Of a DNA stretch of 64,000 bases, positions 1 through 10,095 are shown in pieces. Source of the DNA: an uncultured Halomonas sp. (lineage in GTDB: Bacteria > Pseudomonadota > Gammaproteobacteria > Pseudomonadales > Halomonadaceae). Position 1 is the first letter of the stretch. Each line of letters starts with the position of its first letter. The notes below the pieces were generated by a model. That model was not told the DNA's origin, made no database searches, and saw only the letters and a program-made list of their open reading frames with translations. Both the position numbers and the translations under genes were made by a program. The stretch lies in NCBI RefSeq assembly GCF_947490095.1, contig NZ_CANLFS010000012.1, positions 25,464 through 89,463 on the forward strand, read 5' to 3'.

Positions 1-1168
1 GCGCCAGCACGACGGTGGGGCGCCCGTTGGCGTTGTTCACCGCCTCATGGTAGGCCGCATAGACCTTGAACGGGTCATGGCCGCCACGGTTGAGCTTCCA
101 GATATCGTCATCCGACATATCCTTGACCATTTCGGCGGTCTCGGGATAGCGCCCGAAGAAGTGCTCACGCGTGTAGGCACCGCCGTTGGACTTGTAGTTC
201 TGGTACTCGCCGTCGACGGTCTCGTCCATCACCTTCTGCAGAACGCCCTTCTTGTCGTTCTCGAAGAGCTGGTCCCACAGGCGACCCCAGACCACCTTGA
301 TGACGTTCCAGCCGGCACCACGGAAGACGCCCTCGAGCTCATCCATGATCCGTGAGTTGCCGCGCACCGGGCCGTCGAGACGCTGCAGGTTGCAGTTGAT
401 CACGAAGATCAGATTATCGAGCTTCTCGCGGCTGGCCAGGTGGATCGCCCCCAGGGACTCCGGCTCGTCACACTCACCGTCGCCCATGAAGCACCAGATC
501 TTGCGATCCTGCATCGGCTGCAGGTCACGCTGGTCCAGATACTTCATCACATGGGCCTGATAGATGGCCATGATCGGGCCCAGGCCCATGGAGACCGTGG
601 GCAGCTGCCAGAAGTCCGGCATCAGCCAGGGGTGCGGGTAGGACGATAGTCCATTGCCGTCGACCTCCTGGCGATAGCGGTCCATCTGCTCCTCGGTGAG
701 GCGCCCCTCGAGGAAGGCCCGTGCGTAGATGCCCGGTGAACTGTGGCCCTGGATGAAAATCAGGTCGCCCTTGAAGTCACCGTTGGCCGCGCGGAAGAAG
801 TGGTTGAACCCCACTTCATAGAGGGTCGCGCTGGACATGTAGCTGGCCAGGTGGCCGCCGATGCCCTTGTGCTTGCGGTTCGCCCGGGTCACCATCGCCG
901 CCATGTTCCAGCGGATCATGGAGCGAATCTTGCGCTCCATGAACATGTCCCCGGGCATCGGCGCCTCGCGATGCACCGGAATGGTGTTGCGGTGGGGGGT
1001 GGTCGCCGAGAAGGGGGGCTGGGTACCGTCACGACGCAGGCGGTCGGCCAGGCGGGTGAGCAGGTGTCGAGCGCGCTCCTCACCCTCGTACTCCAGGACC
1101 GATTCGAGGGATTCCAACCACTCTGCTGTCTCGACCGGGTCGAGATCCTCTCTTGCCTCCAGACTCAT
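1..1168 (-). CDS. aceE: Pyruvate dehydrogenase E1 component, N-terminal part (cut by window edge)
   Basis: Homodimeric-type, thiamine-diphosphate-dependent E1 of the pyruvate dehydrogenase complex, which decarboxylates pyruvate and acetylates the lipoyl group of E2. The reverse strand reads open from the ATG at 1168 to the window edge, about 389 codons of a family length near 890. It contains characteristic AceE stretches: HREAPMPGDMFMERKIR, the GHLASYMSSATLYEVGFNHFF region, and FMGDGECDEPES, which is the Mg/ThDP-binding GDGE motif. The 3' end and aceF would lie to the left of the window. An inverted repeat lies about 185 bp upstream and may be an operator. Identity is secure; only the missing C-terminal part is unseen. 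Confidence 0.97.
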   Translation of the reverse strand, partial: MSLEAREDLDPVETAEWLESLESVLEYEGEERARHLLTRLADRLRRDGTQPPFSATTPHRNTIPVHREAPMPGDMFMERKIRSMIRWNMAAMVTRANRKHKGIGGHLASYMSSATLYEVGFNHFFRAANGDFKGDLIFIQGHSSPGIYARAFLEGRLTEEQMDRYRQEVDGNGLSSYPHPWLMPDFWQLPTVSMGLGPIMAIYQAHVMKYLDQRDLQPMQDRKIWCFMGDGECDEPESLGAIHLASREKLDNLIFVINCNLQRLDGPVRGNSRIMDELEGVFRGAGWNVIKVVWGRLWDQLFENDKKGVLQKVMDETVDGEYQNYKSNGGAYTREHFFGRYPETAEMVKDMSDDDIWKLNRGGHDPFKVYAAYHEAVNNANGRPTVVLA

Positions 1169-1350
1169 AGACGTCTCTCCGAATGACGATGGATGTTGCG
1201 TGCCCGCTGCGGTGCGGAAGGCAGGGCGTCCTCTCGCCAGAGAGGTCTATCACCCCGAGCTTTGTGTAATTTTATTACGTTACGACGCAAAAAAATCGCC
1301 GTTTCTGTGCGAAAGATACCGTATACCTCGCCTCCTGCCAAAGCAAGTTC

Positions 1351-1371
1351 ATATGGAATCTTTTTCCATAT
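1351..1371. promoter_or_regulatory. Perfect inverted repeat upstream of aceE
   Basis: The arms ATATGGAA and TTCCATAT are separated by five bases. The site lies in the 318-bp AT-richer gap between aceE and ampD, upstream of the aceE start. On the minus strand a plausible sigma-70 promoter follows it (TTGGCA-like and GTATCT-like boxes near 1309-1336). The symmetry suggests a dimeric repressor or activator site. It does not match the PdhR consensus I know, so the regulator is unassigned. The rest of the gap shows nothing else I can name. Confidence 0.4.
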
Positions 1372-1486
1372 AAAAAAATACTGCACCGCAACACAACGAG
1401 TTAGCGCCATAACCAGCCAGAAAATCGACGGCGGTCAAGGAGATGTAACTAAACTACCGTTTGAAGCAGGCAAGAAAGCGATTCGG

Positions 1487-2053
1487 TCACGGTATCCGGC
1501 GAGCACCGAGCCGCTGATAAAAGTAGGCCCAGTCGAAGGCGGGGCCGGGGTCACGCTTGCGCAACGGCGCCACCTGGGCGTGACCGGTGACACGCGACGC
1601 CTCGAGGGCGGGATAGGCGGCGAAGAGCGCGAGGGTGACCTCGGCCAGGCGTTCATACTGGGCGCCGCTATAGGCCGAGACCTCGTCGCCTTCCAGCTCG
1701 ATGCCAATGGAAAAGTCGTTGAGGGCAGTGCGCCAGCGACCGCCATCACGCCAGCAGGAGCGTCCCGCATGCCAGGCGCGACGCCCGAAGGGCACGAACT
1801 GCACGCATTCGCCATCGCGGCGGATCAACAGATGGGCCGAGACCCGCAACCCCTGAATGGACGCGAAGAAGGGATGGGCTTCGGGGTCGAGGCGATTGGT
1901 GAACAGCCGCTCGATATGCGGCCCCCCGAACACCCCCGGCGGCAGGCTGATGGAGTGCAACACCAGCAGCGACACCTCCCCGAGCGGGCGCTCATCACAG
2001 TTGGGGGATGGCACCCGCCGTGCTCCCGCCAGCCAGCCCTGTTGAATCGCCAT
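1487..2053 (-). CDS. ampD: 1,6-anhydro-N-acetylmuramyl-L-alanine amidase AmpD
   Basis: Cytoplasmic zinc amidase of peptidoglycan recycling. It cleaves the lactyl-amide bond of anhydromuropeptides and in many species indirectly controls ampC. The product is 188 residues, the usual AmpD length. Visible family features are the N-terminal LLVLHSISLPPG segment with the first Zn-ligand histidine, the central VSAHLLIRRDG...HAG region, and the C-terminal VTGHAQVAPLRKRDPGPAFDW signature with the second His and the Lys/Asp pair. The ATG at 2053 has a GGGGAG ribosome site just upstream. It is divergent from nadC, an arrangement also common in pseudomonads. Confidence 0.95.
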   Translation of the reverse strand: MAIQQGWLAGARRVPSPNCDERPLGEVSLLVLHSISLPPGVFGGPHIERLFTNRLDPEAHPFFASIQGLRVSAHLLIRRDGECVQFVPFGRRAWHAGRSCWRDGGRWRTALNDFSIGIELEGDEVSAYSGAQYERLAEVTLALFAAYPALEASRVTGHAQVAPLRKRDPGPAFDWAYFYQRLGARRIP

Positions 2054-2063
2054 GCGTCTCCCC

Positions 2064-2092
2064 TGACGTCACCGGTGTGGATTGCCTATAAT
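2064..2092 (+). promoter_or_regulatory. Probable sigma-70 promoter of nadC
   Basis: A perfect -10 box TATAAT at 2087-2092 is preceded after 17 bases by TGACGT (2064-2069) as a weak -35. Transcription would start near 2099, giving nadC a leader of about 40-50 nt in the short ampD/nadC divergent gap. Confidence 0.55.
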
Positions 2093-2104
2093 GAACGTCC
2101 TTGA

Positions 2105-3546
<1,442 letters not shown>

Positions 3547-3638
3547 GAAAGCCTCGCGAGATTGAATATTGCCGAAAGACTACACAACGCCGGCCGACAG
3601 GCCAACCACGCTCGCCGCCTCGGCAGGGGCCAGGCATA

Positions 3639-4373
3639 ATGAGCGACATGAGCCATCACTGCGCCCCCTCAACCGTTACCCTGTCGCCTCTCGGCATCCT
3701 CGAGAGCGATTTTCCCGACAAGTTCGGCGTCCCTCGTCAGCCCGGCCTGGCCCCGTCGGCTCGCGCGACCCTCCGGCTTCTCTCCCCCTATGATGATCCG
3801 TTGACGGTAAGAGGACTGGATGCCTTCAGCCATCTTTGGCTCACCTTCGTCTTCCACCAGAGCCCCGAACGCTGGTCGGCGCTGGTGCGTCCGCCGCGCC
3901 TCGGAGGCAATCGCCGGGTCGGCGTCTTCGCCAGCCGCAGCACGCATCGTCCCAACCGCCTGGGGCTATCGCTGGTCGAACTGCTCGGGGTCGACACCCG
4001 GGGTGGCGTGAGGCTCCACCTCGCCGGCGCCGACCTGATAAGCGGCACCCCGGTACTGGACATCAAGCCCTACCTGCCCTGGGCCGAGGCCAGGCCCGAC
4101 GCGCGCGCGGGCTTCGCCCCCGAAGCGCCCCGTCGGCTGCCGGTGCATCTGACCCACACCGCCGAGACGGCGCTGGCCAGGCGCGAAGACGCCGCCTCGC
4201 TACGCCGGCTGATCGAGGAAGTCCTGAGCCAGGACCCGCGGCCCGCCTACCGACACGACGACGAGACGCGTCGCTATGGCGTTCGCCTGCGCGACCTGGA
4301 CATACACTTTCGCATCGCGACGGGGCCCGACGGCACCAGCATCCTGGAGGTCCTGGATATCCAGCCGGCGTGA
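3639..4373 (+). CDS. trmO: tRNA (N6-threonylcarbamoyladenosine(37)-N6)-methyltransferase TrmO
   Basis: SAM-dependent enzyme of the YaeB/TsaA family that N6-methylates t6A37 in threonine tRNAs. The product is 244 residues (E. coli 235). Family signatures are PLGILESDFPDKFGVPRQPGL at the start, FSHLWLTFVFH, and the strongly conserved THRPNRLGLSLVEL loop. ISGTPVLDIKPYLPWAE follows, then a C-terminal half with the YGVRLRDLDI segment. A second ATG nine bases downstream (3648) is also possible. It is followed directly by a convergent hairpin shared with purC. Confidence 0.94.
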   Translation: MSDMSHHCAPSTVTLSPLGILESDFPDKFGVPRQPGLAPSARATLRLLSPYDDPLTVRGLDAFSHLWLTFVFHQSPERWSALVRPPRLGGNRRVGVFASRSTHRPNRLGLSLVELLGVDTRGGVRLHLAGADLISGTPVLDIKPYLPWAEARPDARAGFAPEAPRRLPVHLTHTAETALARREDAASLRRLIEEVLSQDPRPAYRHDDETRRYGVRLRDLDIHFRIATGPDGTSILEVLDIQPA

Positions 4374-4377
4374 ACGA

Positions 4378-4401
4378 CCAAGGGCCCCGCAGGGCCCTTG
4401 G
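4378..4401. terminator. Bidirectional hairpin between trmO and purC
   Basis: A 10-bp perfect stem (CCAAGGGCCC / GGGCCCTTGG) with a CGCA tetraloop lies between two convergent genes. There is no long T tract on either side, so it may be a weak terminator or a 3' end stabiliser. Confidence 0.55.
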
Positions 4402-4425
4402 TGATACCTGCCCGACGCCTCGGCC

Positions 4426-5139
4426 TCAGTCGAAGCTGACCCCGATACGCCGCCCGACCTCCTCGTAGGCCTCGATCACGCCGCCGAGCCCCTGGCGGAA
4501 ACGGTCCTTGTCGAGCTTCTCGCGGGTCTCGGCATCCCACAGCCGGCAACCGTCCGGGGAAAACTCGTCGCCCAGCACGACCCGCCCCTCGAACAGGCCG
4601 AACTCCAGCTTGTAATCCACCAGCAGCAGGCCACCCTCGGCGAACAGCTCCTTGAGCACGCCGTTGACCTTGAAGGTCAGGGCCTTCATCTCGGCTAGCT
4701 GGTCGGCGGTGGCCCAGCCGAAGGTCTCGGCCAGGGACTCATTGACCATGGGATCGTGGAGGGCGTCGTTCTTGAGGAACAGCTCGAAGGTAGGCGACGC
4801 GAGTTCCTGGCCCTCGGTGACACCCAGGCGCTTGACCAGGCTTCCCGCCGCGATATTGCGCACCACACACTCGACCGGAATCATCTCCAGCGCCTTGACC
4901 AGGCTCTCGGTATCGGAAAGGCGTTTCTCGAAGTGGGTGGGCACACCCGCCTCGGCCAGCGTCTCCATGATAAAGGCATTGAAGCAGTTGTTGACCATGC
5001 CCTTGCGGGTCAGCGACTCCATGCGTTCGCCGTCGAAGGCGCTGGTATCGTCGCGGAATTGCAGTATCACGCGGTCGCTGTCATCGGTGGCGAAAACCGA
5101 CTTGGCCTTGCCGGCGTAGAGTTCTTGACGCTTTTCCAT
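4426..5139 (-). CDS. purC: Phosphoribosylaminoimidazole-succinocarboxamide synthase (SAICAR synthetase)
   Basis: ATP-dependent ligase of purine synthesis joining CAIR and aspartate. The product is 237 residues, matching E. coli (237). It begins [16 protein letters not shown] and contains the nucleotide-binding YAGKAK loop, [22 protein letters not shown] (CAIR/Asp site) and KLEFGLF plus [13 protein letters not shown]. An upstream in-frame start exists at 5199, but the ATG at 5139 has a GGAGG site at proper distance and matches family N-termini. It lies downstream of bamC and the MBL-fold gene, the same order as in Pseudomonas. Confidence 0.96.
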   Translation of the reverse strand: MEKRQELYAGKAKSVFATDDSDRVILQFRDDTSAFDGERMESLTRKGMVNNCFNAFIMETLAEAGVPTHFEKRLSDTESLVKALEMIPVECVVRNIAAGSLVKRLGVTEGQELASPTFELFLKNDALHDPMVNESLAETFGWATADQLAEMKALTFKVNGVLKELFAEGGLLLVDYKLEFGLFEGRVVLGDEFSPDGCRLWDAETREKLDKDRFRQGLGGVIEAYEEVGRRIGVSFD

Positions 5140-5180
5140 GGAAGCCTCCGGAGGGCTTGATGAGGTGGAAGATTGCAGGC

Positions 5181-5984
5181 TCAGGCGATGGCCTGCCACG
5201 CCAGGCCATCGTCCTGGCAGGCGACCATCAGCCGTGATGTGTCACCGTCGAGCAGGGGCACCAGGGCCTCCAGCGCCAGCTCGGGACGGTTATTGTGTTC
5301 AGATAGATGCGAACAGGCGATTCGCTGTAACCGGTCGAGGCCCAGACGGGCCAGCAGTGTCGCCGCCTGAGCGTTGGCCAGGTGCCCCCAGTCGCCTCCC
5401 ACCCGGCGCTTTAGCCGCGGCGGATAGGGACCCTCGGCGAGCATCCGGACATCATGATTGCACTCCAGCACCAGCGCATCACAGCCGGCGAAGGCTCGGA
5501 CGACGTGTTCGGTTGGGTGGCCGATATCGGTGAGTAGCCCCAGGTGACGCCCGCCCCCCTGAATGCGGAACTGCACCGGTTCGCGAGCGTCATGCGGCAC
5601 GGTCACGGGGTCGATACACAGGCCCTTCACCTCGAATCGCACCTGGGGGGTGATCCAGCGACGCTCGGGCAGCTCACCCAGGCGGCCGCTGGCCCAGCTG
5701 CCCGGGGTCAGCCATACCGGCACCCCATGGCGTCGGGCCAGGGGCCCTACCCCTCGGATATGGTCGCCATGCTCATGGGTCACCAACAGGGCGTCGAGCT
5801 GCCGCGGGTGCAGGCCCAATCGGGCCAGCCGGCGCTCGGCGTCGCGCAGCGTAAAGCCGCAGTCCACCAGCACATGGGTCTCGCCATCGCTGACCAGGGT
5901 GGCGTTTCCCTTGCTACCGCTGCCCAGCGAGGCGAAGCGCAGCCGCCCGTGACACCTTGTGACAGCGGGATACGCCGTCGTCAT
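5181..5984 (-). CDS. Metallo-beta-lactamase-fold hydrolase (YycJ/WalJ-like)
   Basis: A 267-residue MBL-fold protein with the metal-binding signature [12 protein letters not shown] and an N-terminal [16 protein letters not shown] strand-turn typical of the YycJ/VicX group. Further predicted metal ligands lie in PHDAREPV and [14 protein letters not shown]-terminal [10 protein letters not shown] motif carries the last histidines. Relatives have been proposed as nucleases or phosphodiesterases, but no reaction can be assigned from sequence. Its ATG overlaps the bamC TGA by one base, so it is translationally coupled between bamC and purC. Confidence 0.85.
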   Translation of the reverse strand: MTTAYPAVTRCHGRLRFASLGSGSKGNATLVSDGETHVLVDCGFTLRDAERRLARLGLHPRQLDALLVTHEHGDHIRGVGPLARRHGVPVWLTPGSWASGRLGELPERRWITPQVRFEVKGLCIDPVTVPHDAREPVQFRIQGGGRHLGLLTDIGHPTEHVVRAFAGCDALVLECNHDVRMLAEGPYPPRLKRRVGGDWGHLANAQAATLLARLGLDRLQRIACSHLSEHNNRPELALEALVPLLDGDTSRLMVACQDDGLAWQAIA

Positions 5985-6940
5985 CAGCGCAGCAGGCTCG
6001 CCACGCGTTCCAGCAGCTCACGCTTGTCCTCGGCACCGAGGTCACCCTCGTCGGCGGCCTCGGCGCGCAGCAGGGTCCGCTCGGGGCCGTCGCTTTCCAG
6101 CATCAGGCGAATCTCCTGCGGCGACTCCGACGTCACCAGCCCCTTCCAGAAGCCTTCGCGACGCTCGGAAAGCGGCAGATAGCGAAGGCGATGGGAGTAC
6201 TCTGTCGGCGTGCCTTCCAGCAGCTCGCGCCGCCCCTCGACGGTGAAGTCCTGCTTGAGCTGATAGTCGAGCTCGGCCCAGGTACGCTCGATATCCAGCG
6301 GCACCTCGACCCGCCACTCTCCGCCACGCTGGACGAGGCCCAGGCGCTCCCCGCCTGCCAGGCGCTGGGCCTGCAGGGAGGCGGTGCCGGACGCCGTGGC
6401 ACTGCGTGCACTGAAGTACTGCTCCAGGGCATCTAGGCAGGCCCCCGCCGGATGCCCGGCCTGGTCACAACGCACCTCGCTGTCACCCGAGCGCACTCCC
6501 CGGCGCACGCTCAGGCGCCCCTGGCGAGTCTCGATCACCCCGCGGGCCGTGTCGCTGGCGACGACATCCAGCCCTCGGCGGCGGGCAAACGCCTCCAGCT
6601 GGGGCCAGACACTGTCCGGGCCAGCCGCCACGACCAGCCAGGCGTCATCACCCACGCGGCGGGACTCGACGAACTCACGCTGAATCCGACCGGCACCCAG
6701 TGGTTGCGGCGCGGGGGCCTCGAAGCCGTCCGTCGGCTCACGGAAGTCGGAAACCGCCTCGGGGACCGGCATGACGTCACGGAAGCGCTCGGGGTCGCGA
6801 GTCTCGGGGAGCACCAGGGGCCTTGCCTGACGGGCGTCGACATAGTCGATATTGCGGTCGTGGTGGTAGCCGTCACCAAAGGCGCAGCCACCCAGGGCGA
6901 CGAGCGCCGCCAGGGGTAGCCATTTCAGCGCTGAATTCAT
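5984..6940 (-). CDS. bamC: Outer-membrane assembly lipoprotein BamC
   Basis: Accessory lipoprotein of the BAM complex that inserts beta-barrel proteins into the outer membrane. The product is 318 residues (E. coli 344). The N-terminus is a lipoprotein signal peptide ending LVALGGC, with the lipidated Cys about 20 residues in. An unstructured acidic segment with DARQARPLVLPE follows, the region that in E. coli BamC wraps BamD. Two helix-grip domains come next. The ATG at 6940 is preferred over 6955 because AAGGTAA lies at ribosome-site distance. The dapA-bamC pairing is conserved widely. Confidence 0.92.
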   Translation of the reverse strand: MNSALKWLPLAALVALGGCAFGDGYHHDRNIDYVDARQARPLVLPETRDPERFRDVMPVPEAVSDFREPTDGFEAPAPQPLGAGRIQREFVESRRVGDDAWLVVAAGPDSVWPQLEAFARRRGLDVVASDTARGVIETRQGRLSVRRGVRSGDSEVRCDQAGHPAGACLDALEQYFSARSATASGTASLQAQRLAGGERLGLVQRGGEWRVEVPLDIERTWAELDYQLKQDFTVEGRRELLEGTPTEYSHRLRYLPLSERREGFWKGLVTSESPQEIRLMLESDGPERTLLRAEAADEGDLGAEDKRELLERVASLLR

Positions 6941-6985
6941 GGAGTTACCTTGCATTAAAATATCCAGGGGCCGGCACGGCGCCGA

Positions 6986-7870
6986 TCAATCGTCGATCAG
7001 CCCGGCCAGCTGCAGGGCTTCGCTGATGGTGGAATGATACTTCTCGGAAAGCCACGTCAGCGGCAGGCGAATCCCCGGCTCGAGAAGCGTCATGCGATTC
7101 AGCGCCCACTTGACGGGAATCGGGTTCGCCTCGATACCGAGGTTGGTATGCAGCGGCATCAGGCGGGTATTGAGCTGATGAGCGCGCTCGGCATCCCCGG
7201 CAATGGCGGCGGCGCAGAGGTCATGCATGGCCTGGGGCGCCACATTGGCTGTCACCGAGATATCGCCGTTACCGCCCATCAGCATGAAGTCGCAGGCGGT
7301 GCCATCATCGCCCGAGTAGAGCATGAAGCCGCTGCCCTTGAGGCGCCCGATCAGGTCCTCGGCACGCTCCAGGTTGCCGGTGGCATCCTTGAGGCCGACG
7401 ATATTATCCACCTCGGCGAGACGCAGCACGGTCTCGTTGTAGAGATCGGAGCAGGTCCGGCCGGGCACATTGTAGAGGATGACCGGCAGGTCGCTGCCCT
7501 CGGCCACCGCCTTGAAGTGGCGATAGAGCCCCTCCTGGGTCGGCTTGTTGTAGTAGGGACATACCGACAGGCAGTAGTCCGCTCCCACTTCGTGGGCGTA
7601 ACGCGCCAGCTCGACGGCTTCGGAGGTAGCATTCGCGCCCGTCCCGGCAATCACCGGAATACGCCCGTCGACCTCATCCACCACGGCCCGAATCACATCG
7701 AAGTGTTCGGCAAACGACATGGTCGTGGGCTCGCCGGTGGTGCCGGCGGCGACGATGCCATCGGTGCCGTGATCGAGATGGAAGTTCACCAGGCGGCGCA
7801 GGGCCTCCCAGTCGATATCGCCATTGACCTTCATCGGCGTCGCCAGGGCGACGATGCTTCCCGTGACCAT
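6986..7870 (-). CDS. dapA: 4-hydroxy-tetrahydrodipicolinate synthase
   Basis: Condenses pyruvate with aspartate semialdehyde in the lysine/meso-diaminopimelate pathway. The product is 294 residues (family 292). It starts [13 protein letters not shown] and shows [12 protein letters not shown] (pyruvate-binding TT pair), [20 protein letters not shown] with the catalytic Tyr, and [11 protein letters not shown] with the Schiff-base Lys. The open frame continues upstream to 8044, but the ATG at 7870 has a GAGAGG site and the family start. In pseudomonads gcvR lies between dapA and bcp; here only a 221-bp gap carrying the bcp promoter is found. Confidence 0.96.
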   Translation of the reverse strand: MVTGSIVALATPMKVNGDIDWEALRRLVNFHLDHGTDGIVAAGTTGEPTTMSFAEHFDVIRAVVDEVDGRIPVIAGTGANATSEAVELARYAHEVGADYCLSVCPYYNKPTQEGLYRHFKAVAEGSDLPVILYNVPGRTCSDLYNETVLRLAEVDNIVGLKDATGNLERAEDLIGRLKGSGFMLYSGDDGTACDFMLMGGNGDISVTANVAPQAMHDLCAAAIAGDAERAHQLNTRLMPLHTNLGIEANPIPVKWALNRMTLLEPGIRLPLTWLSEKYHSTISEALQLAGLIDD

Positions 7871-8029
7871 CCTCTCTATCCTCTCGGTTCGACTGCTACC
7901 GGCTCGATTGGCCGCACGGCGCCCCGGCCACGCCGGAGCCCAGAAAGGGGCAAGACGTGCCCCAAGGATCAAATGGTACTCAGGCGGCTCAGACCTGTAC
8001 AGCGGCGAGGCCACATTCCGCGCGCGGCT

Positions 8030-8058
8030 TTGACAGCCGACCAACGGTTGCGTGTAAT
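8030..8058 (+). promoter_or_regulatory. Sigma-70 promoter of bcp
   Basis: Consensus TTGACA at 8030-8035, a 17-base spacer and TGTAAT at 8053-8058 place the transcription start near 8065, giving a leader of about 27 nt before the bcp ATG at 8092. An AGGAG ribosome site lies at about 8081-8085. Confidence 0.75.
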
Positions 8059-8091
8059 CGACGCCTCGCCACTCTCACCCAGGAGATTCCC

Positions 8092-8580
8092 ATGAGTATC
8101 AGCATCGGCCAGCCGGCTCCCGACTTCACGGCCCTCGCCACCGGTGACGCCAGCGTCACCCTCTCCCAGTTCAGGGGCCGCCAGGTCGTGCTCTACTTCT
8201 ACCCCAGGGCCAACACCCCCGGCTGCGCCACCGAAGGCGGCGACTTCCGCGACCGCAAGGCCGCCCTCGAGGCCGCCAACACCGTTGTTCTCGGCGTTTC
8301 CCGGGATGGCATTCGCGCCCAGGAGAACTTCAAGGCGAAGCAGGACTTCAACTTCGACCTTATCTCCGACAAGGACGAGGCCGTGTGCCAACAGTTCGGC
8401 GTCATCAAGCTCAAGAAGCTGTACGGCAAGGAGCATCTCGGCATCGAGCGCAGCACCTTCCTGATCGACAGCGAGGGCAAGCTGGCACATGAATGGCGAG
8501 GCGTGAAGGTCAAGGGCCACGCCCAGGAGGTGCTGGAGGCGGCACAGGCCTTGAATGCCGGCACCCTGGGCACCGACTGA
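8092..8580 (+). CDS. bcp: Thioredoxin-dependent thiol peroxidase (Bcp/PrxQ family)
   Basis: Cytoplasmic peroxiredoxin reducing H2O2 and organic hydroperoxides. The product is 162 residues (E. coli 156). The peroxidatic Cys45 lies in NTPGCATEGGDFRD. The position five residues later, a resolving Cys in E. coli Bcp (TPGCTVQAC), is Gly here, so this member must resolve through another thiol. One other Cys is visible, in AVCQQFG. Other family blocks are APDFTA, VVLYFYPRA and STFLIDSEGKLAH. The ATG at 8092 has AGGAG and a strong promoter. It is followed by convergent perM. Confidence 0.93.
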   Translation: MSISIGQPAPDFTALATGDASVTLSQFRGRQVVLYFYPRANTPGCATEGGDFRDRKAALEAANTVVLGVSRDGIRAQENFKAKQDFNFDLISDKDEAVCQQFGVIKLKKLYGKEHLGIERSTFLIDSEGKLAHEWRGVKVKGHAQEVLEAAQALNAGTLGTD

Positions 8581-8606
8581 TATCCAATGGGGCGTCACCG
8601 GCGCCC

Positions 8607-9719
8607 CTACTCTCCTACCACCGCGTCACCGCTCTCGCTCTCACTCTCGCTCTGCCGGTGACGGCTGACGCCCCTCGGCCAGGCATAGACCAGCGCCTTG
8701 AGCAGGGTCGCCAGGGGAATGGCGAAGAAGATGCCCCAGAACCCCCAGATCCCGCCGAAGAACAGTACCGCCACGATGATCGAGACCGGGTGCAGGTTGA
8801 CCGCCTCGGAGAACAACACCGGAACCAGCACATTGCCATCCAGCGCCTGAATGACGCCGTAGGCGACCAGCACATAGAGAAATTCGTCGCTCATGCCGAA
8901 ATGAAAGCCCGCCACCGCGGCCACCGGCAGGGTGGCGACCGCCGCGCCAATATAGGGCACCAGCACCGAGAATCCGACCAGCACCGCCAGCAGGGCGGTA
9001 TAAGGCAGCCCGAAGAAGGCGAAGGTCAGGAAGGCCACGATGCCCACGATCATGATCTCGATAAACTTGCCGCGCACATAGTTGGCGATCTGGCTGTCCA
9101 TCTCGTGCCAGATACGGGTCATCAGGGCTCGCTTGCGAGGCAGCAGCGACAGGATGAAGCCCACCAGACGCTCACGATCCTTGAGCAGGAAGAACACCAG
9201 GATCGGCACCAGCACCAGGTAGATGATCAACGCCAGGACGTTACCCAGCGAGGCCAGGGACAGGGAGAGCGCCCGCTGTCCGAACTGGGTCATCTCGCGG
9301 CCGGCCACGGCGATCCAGTTCTGGATCTGATCGGGGGTGACCAGCTGCGGGTAACGCTCCTGAAGATCATCCAGCAGACGCTGTCCGCTGGCGAACATTC
9401 TTGGCGTCTCCTGCACCAGTGCCACCAACTGGTTCCATATCAGCGGCATCAGGATGAAGGCCATGGCCAGCAACAGCCCCATGAACCCCAGAAATACCAG
9501 GGTCACGGCCAGAAACTGTGGCACGCGGTGCCGCTCCAGCCAGCTTACCGCCCCCTGGAGCAGGAAGGCGATCACCAGGGCGGTCAGGAAAGGCGCCAGC
9601 ATGCGGCCCAGGAAGATCACCACGGCAAATCCCAGCACCAGCACTACCAGCAGGATCACCGCCTCCTCATCGGACAGGTAGTGGTCGACCCAGCCCTTGA
9701 GCACGGCACGCAGCGTCAT
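8607..9719 (-). CDS. perM: AI-2E/PerM-family inner-membrane transporter
   Basis: A 370-residue polytopic membrane protein with about seven to eight hydrophobic segments. Family marks are the hairpin AVVIFLGRMLAPFLTALVIAFLLQG, GFSVLVPYIGAAVATLPV, GVIQALDGNVLVPVLFSEAVNLHPV and IWGFWGIFFAIPLATLLKAL. The C-terminus is a short polar tail with alternating Ser/Glu, encoded by a small CTCTCG-rich repeat. Transport substrates in this family are varied (autoinducer-2, Na+/H+ exchange in some), so function is open. It overlaps tusA by four bases (ATGA), so the two are translationally coupled. Confidence 0.85.
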   Translation of the reverse strand: MTLRAVLKGWVDHYLSDEEAVILLVVLVLGFAVVIFLGRMLAPFLTALVIAFLLQGAVSWLERHRVPQFLAVTLVFLGFMGLLLAMAFILMPLIWNQLVALVQETPRMFASGQRLLDDLQERYPQLVTPDQIQNWIAVAGREMTQFGQRALSLSLASLGNVLALIIYLVLVPILVFFLLKDRERLVGFILSLLPRKRALMTRIWHEMDSQIANYVRGKFIEIMIVGIVAFLTFAFFGLPYTALLAVLVGFSVLVPYIGAAVATLPVAAVAGFHFGMSDEFLYVLVAYGVIQALDGNVLVPVLFSEAVNLHPVSIIVAVLFFGGIWGFWGIFFAIPLATLLKALVYAWPRGVSRHRQSESESESGDAVVGE

Positions 9720-9964
9720 GTGACGCGCCCCTCGCCCTTGCGAATCCAGTAGCGGTAGACGCTATCGCGCTCCTCCCTGGCCGGCATCTCGTGGACGCTC
9801 TGTTCGATATAGGTGGCGAAGTCTCGCCAGGAACCGGCGTCCGTGGCCCTCACCTCGAGAACCTGGCCGGCCTCGAGCCTGGAGAGCGCCTGCTTGGCCT
9901 TGAGCAGAGGAAGCGGGCACGGCAGTCCGCAGACGTCGAGCACTTGGTCGGGTTGCAGAGACAT
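9716..9964 (-). CDS. tusA: TusA-family sulfurtransferase (PA1006-like)
   Basis: An 82-residue protein with the SirA/TusA signature DVCGLPCPLPLLKAKQAL. Cys16 is the expected persulfide-carrying residue and Cys12 is an extra cysteine seen in some relatives. TusA proteins relay sulfane sulfur for tRNA 2-thiolation or molybdenum-cofactor-related processes. The position next to perM, bepA and nadA equals that of the Pseudomonas gene PA1006, so it may serve that role rather than the canonical MnmA relay. The ATG at 9964 is preceded by a CCGGGAG ribosome site. Confidence 0.85.
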   Translation of the reverse strand: MSLQPDQVLDVCGLPCPLPLLKAKQALSRLEAGQVLEVRATDAGSWRDFATYIEQSVHEMPAREERDSVYRYWIRKGEGRVT

Positions 9965-10095
9965 GTAGACTCCCGGGAGGATGCAGGATAGCGCCGCCGA
10001 ACTCGAGCGGCGGGAAACCCTAGAATTTAAAGGCACTTTGCGGGGCGAATCAATGTCAGAGTGTGGGCCCGCCTCGCCCCAAGGAGAGCTTGCCC

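Noticed and set aside
8493..9752. 419-codon plus-strand frame overlapping perM
   Set aside because: His/Gln/Asp-rich antisense shadow of a membrane protein gene.
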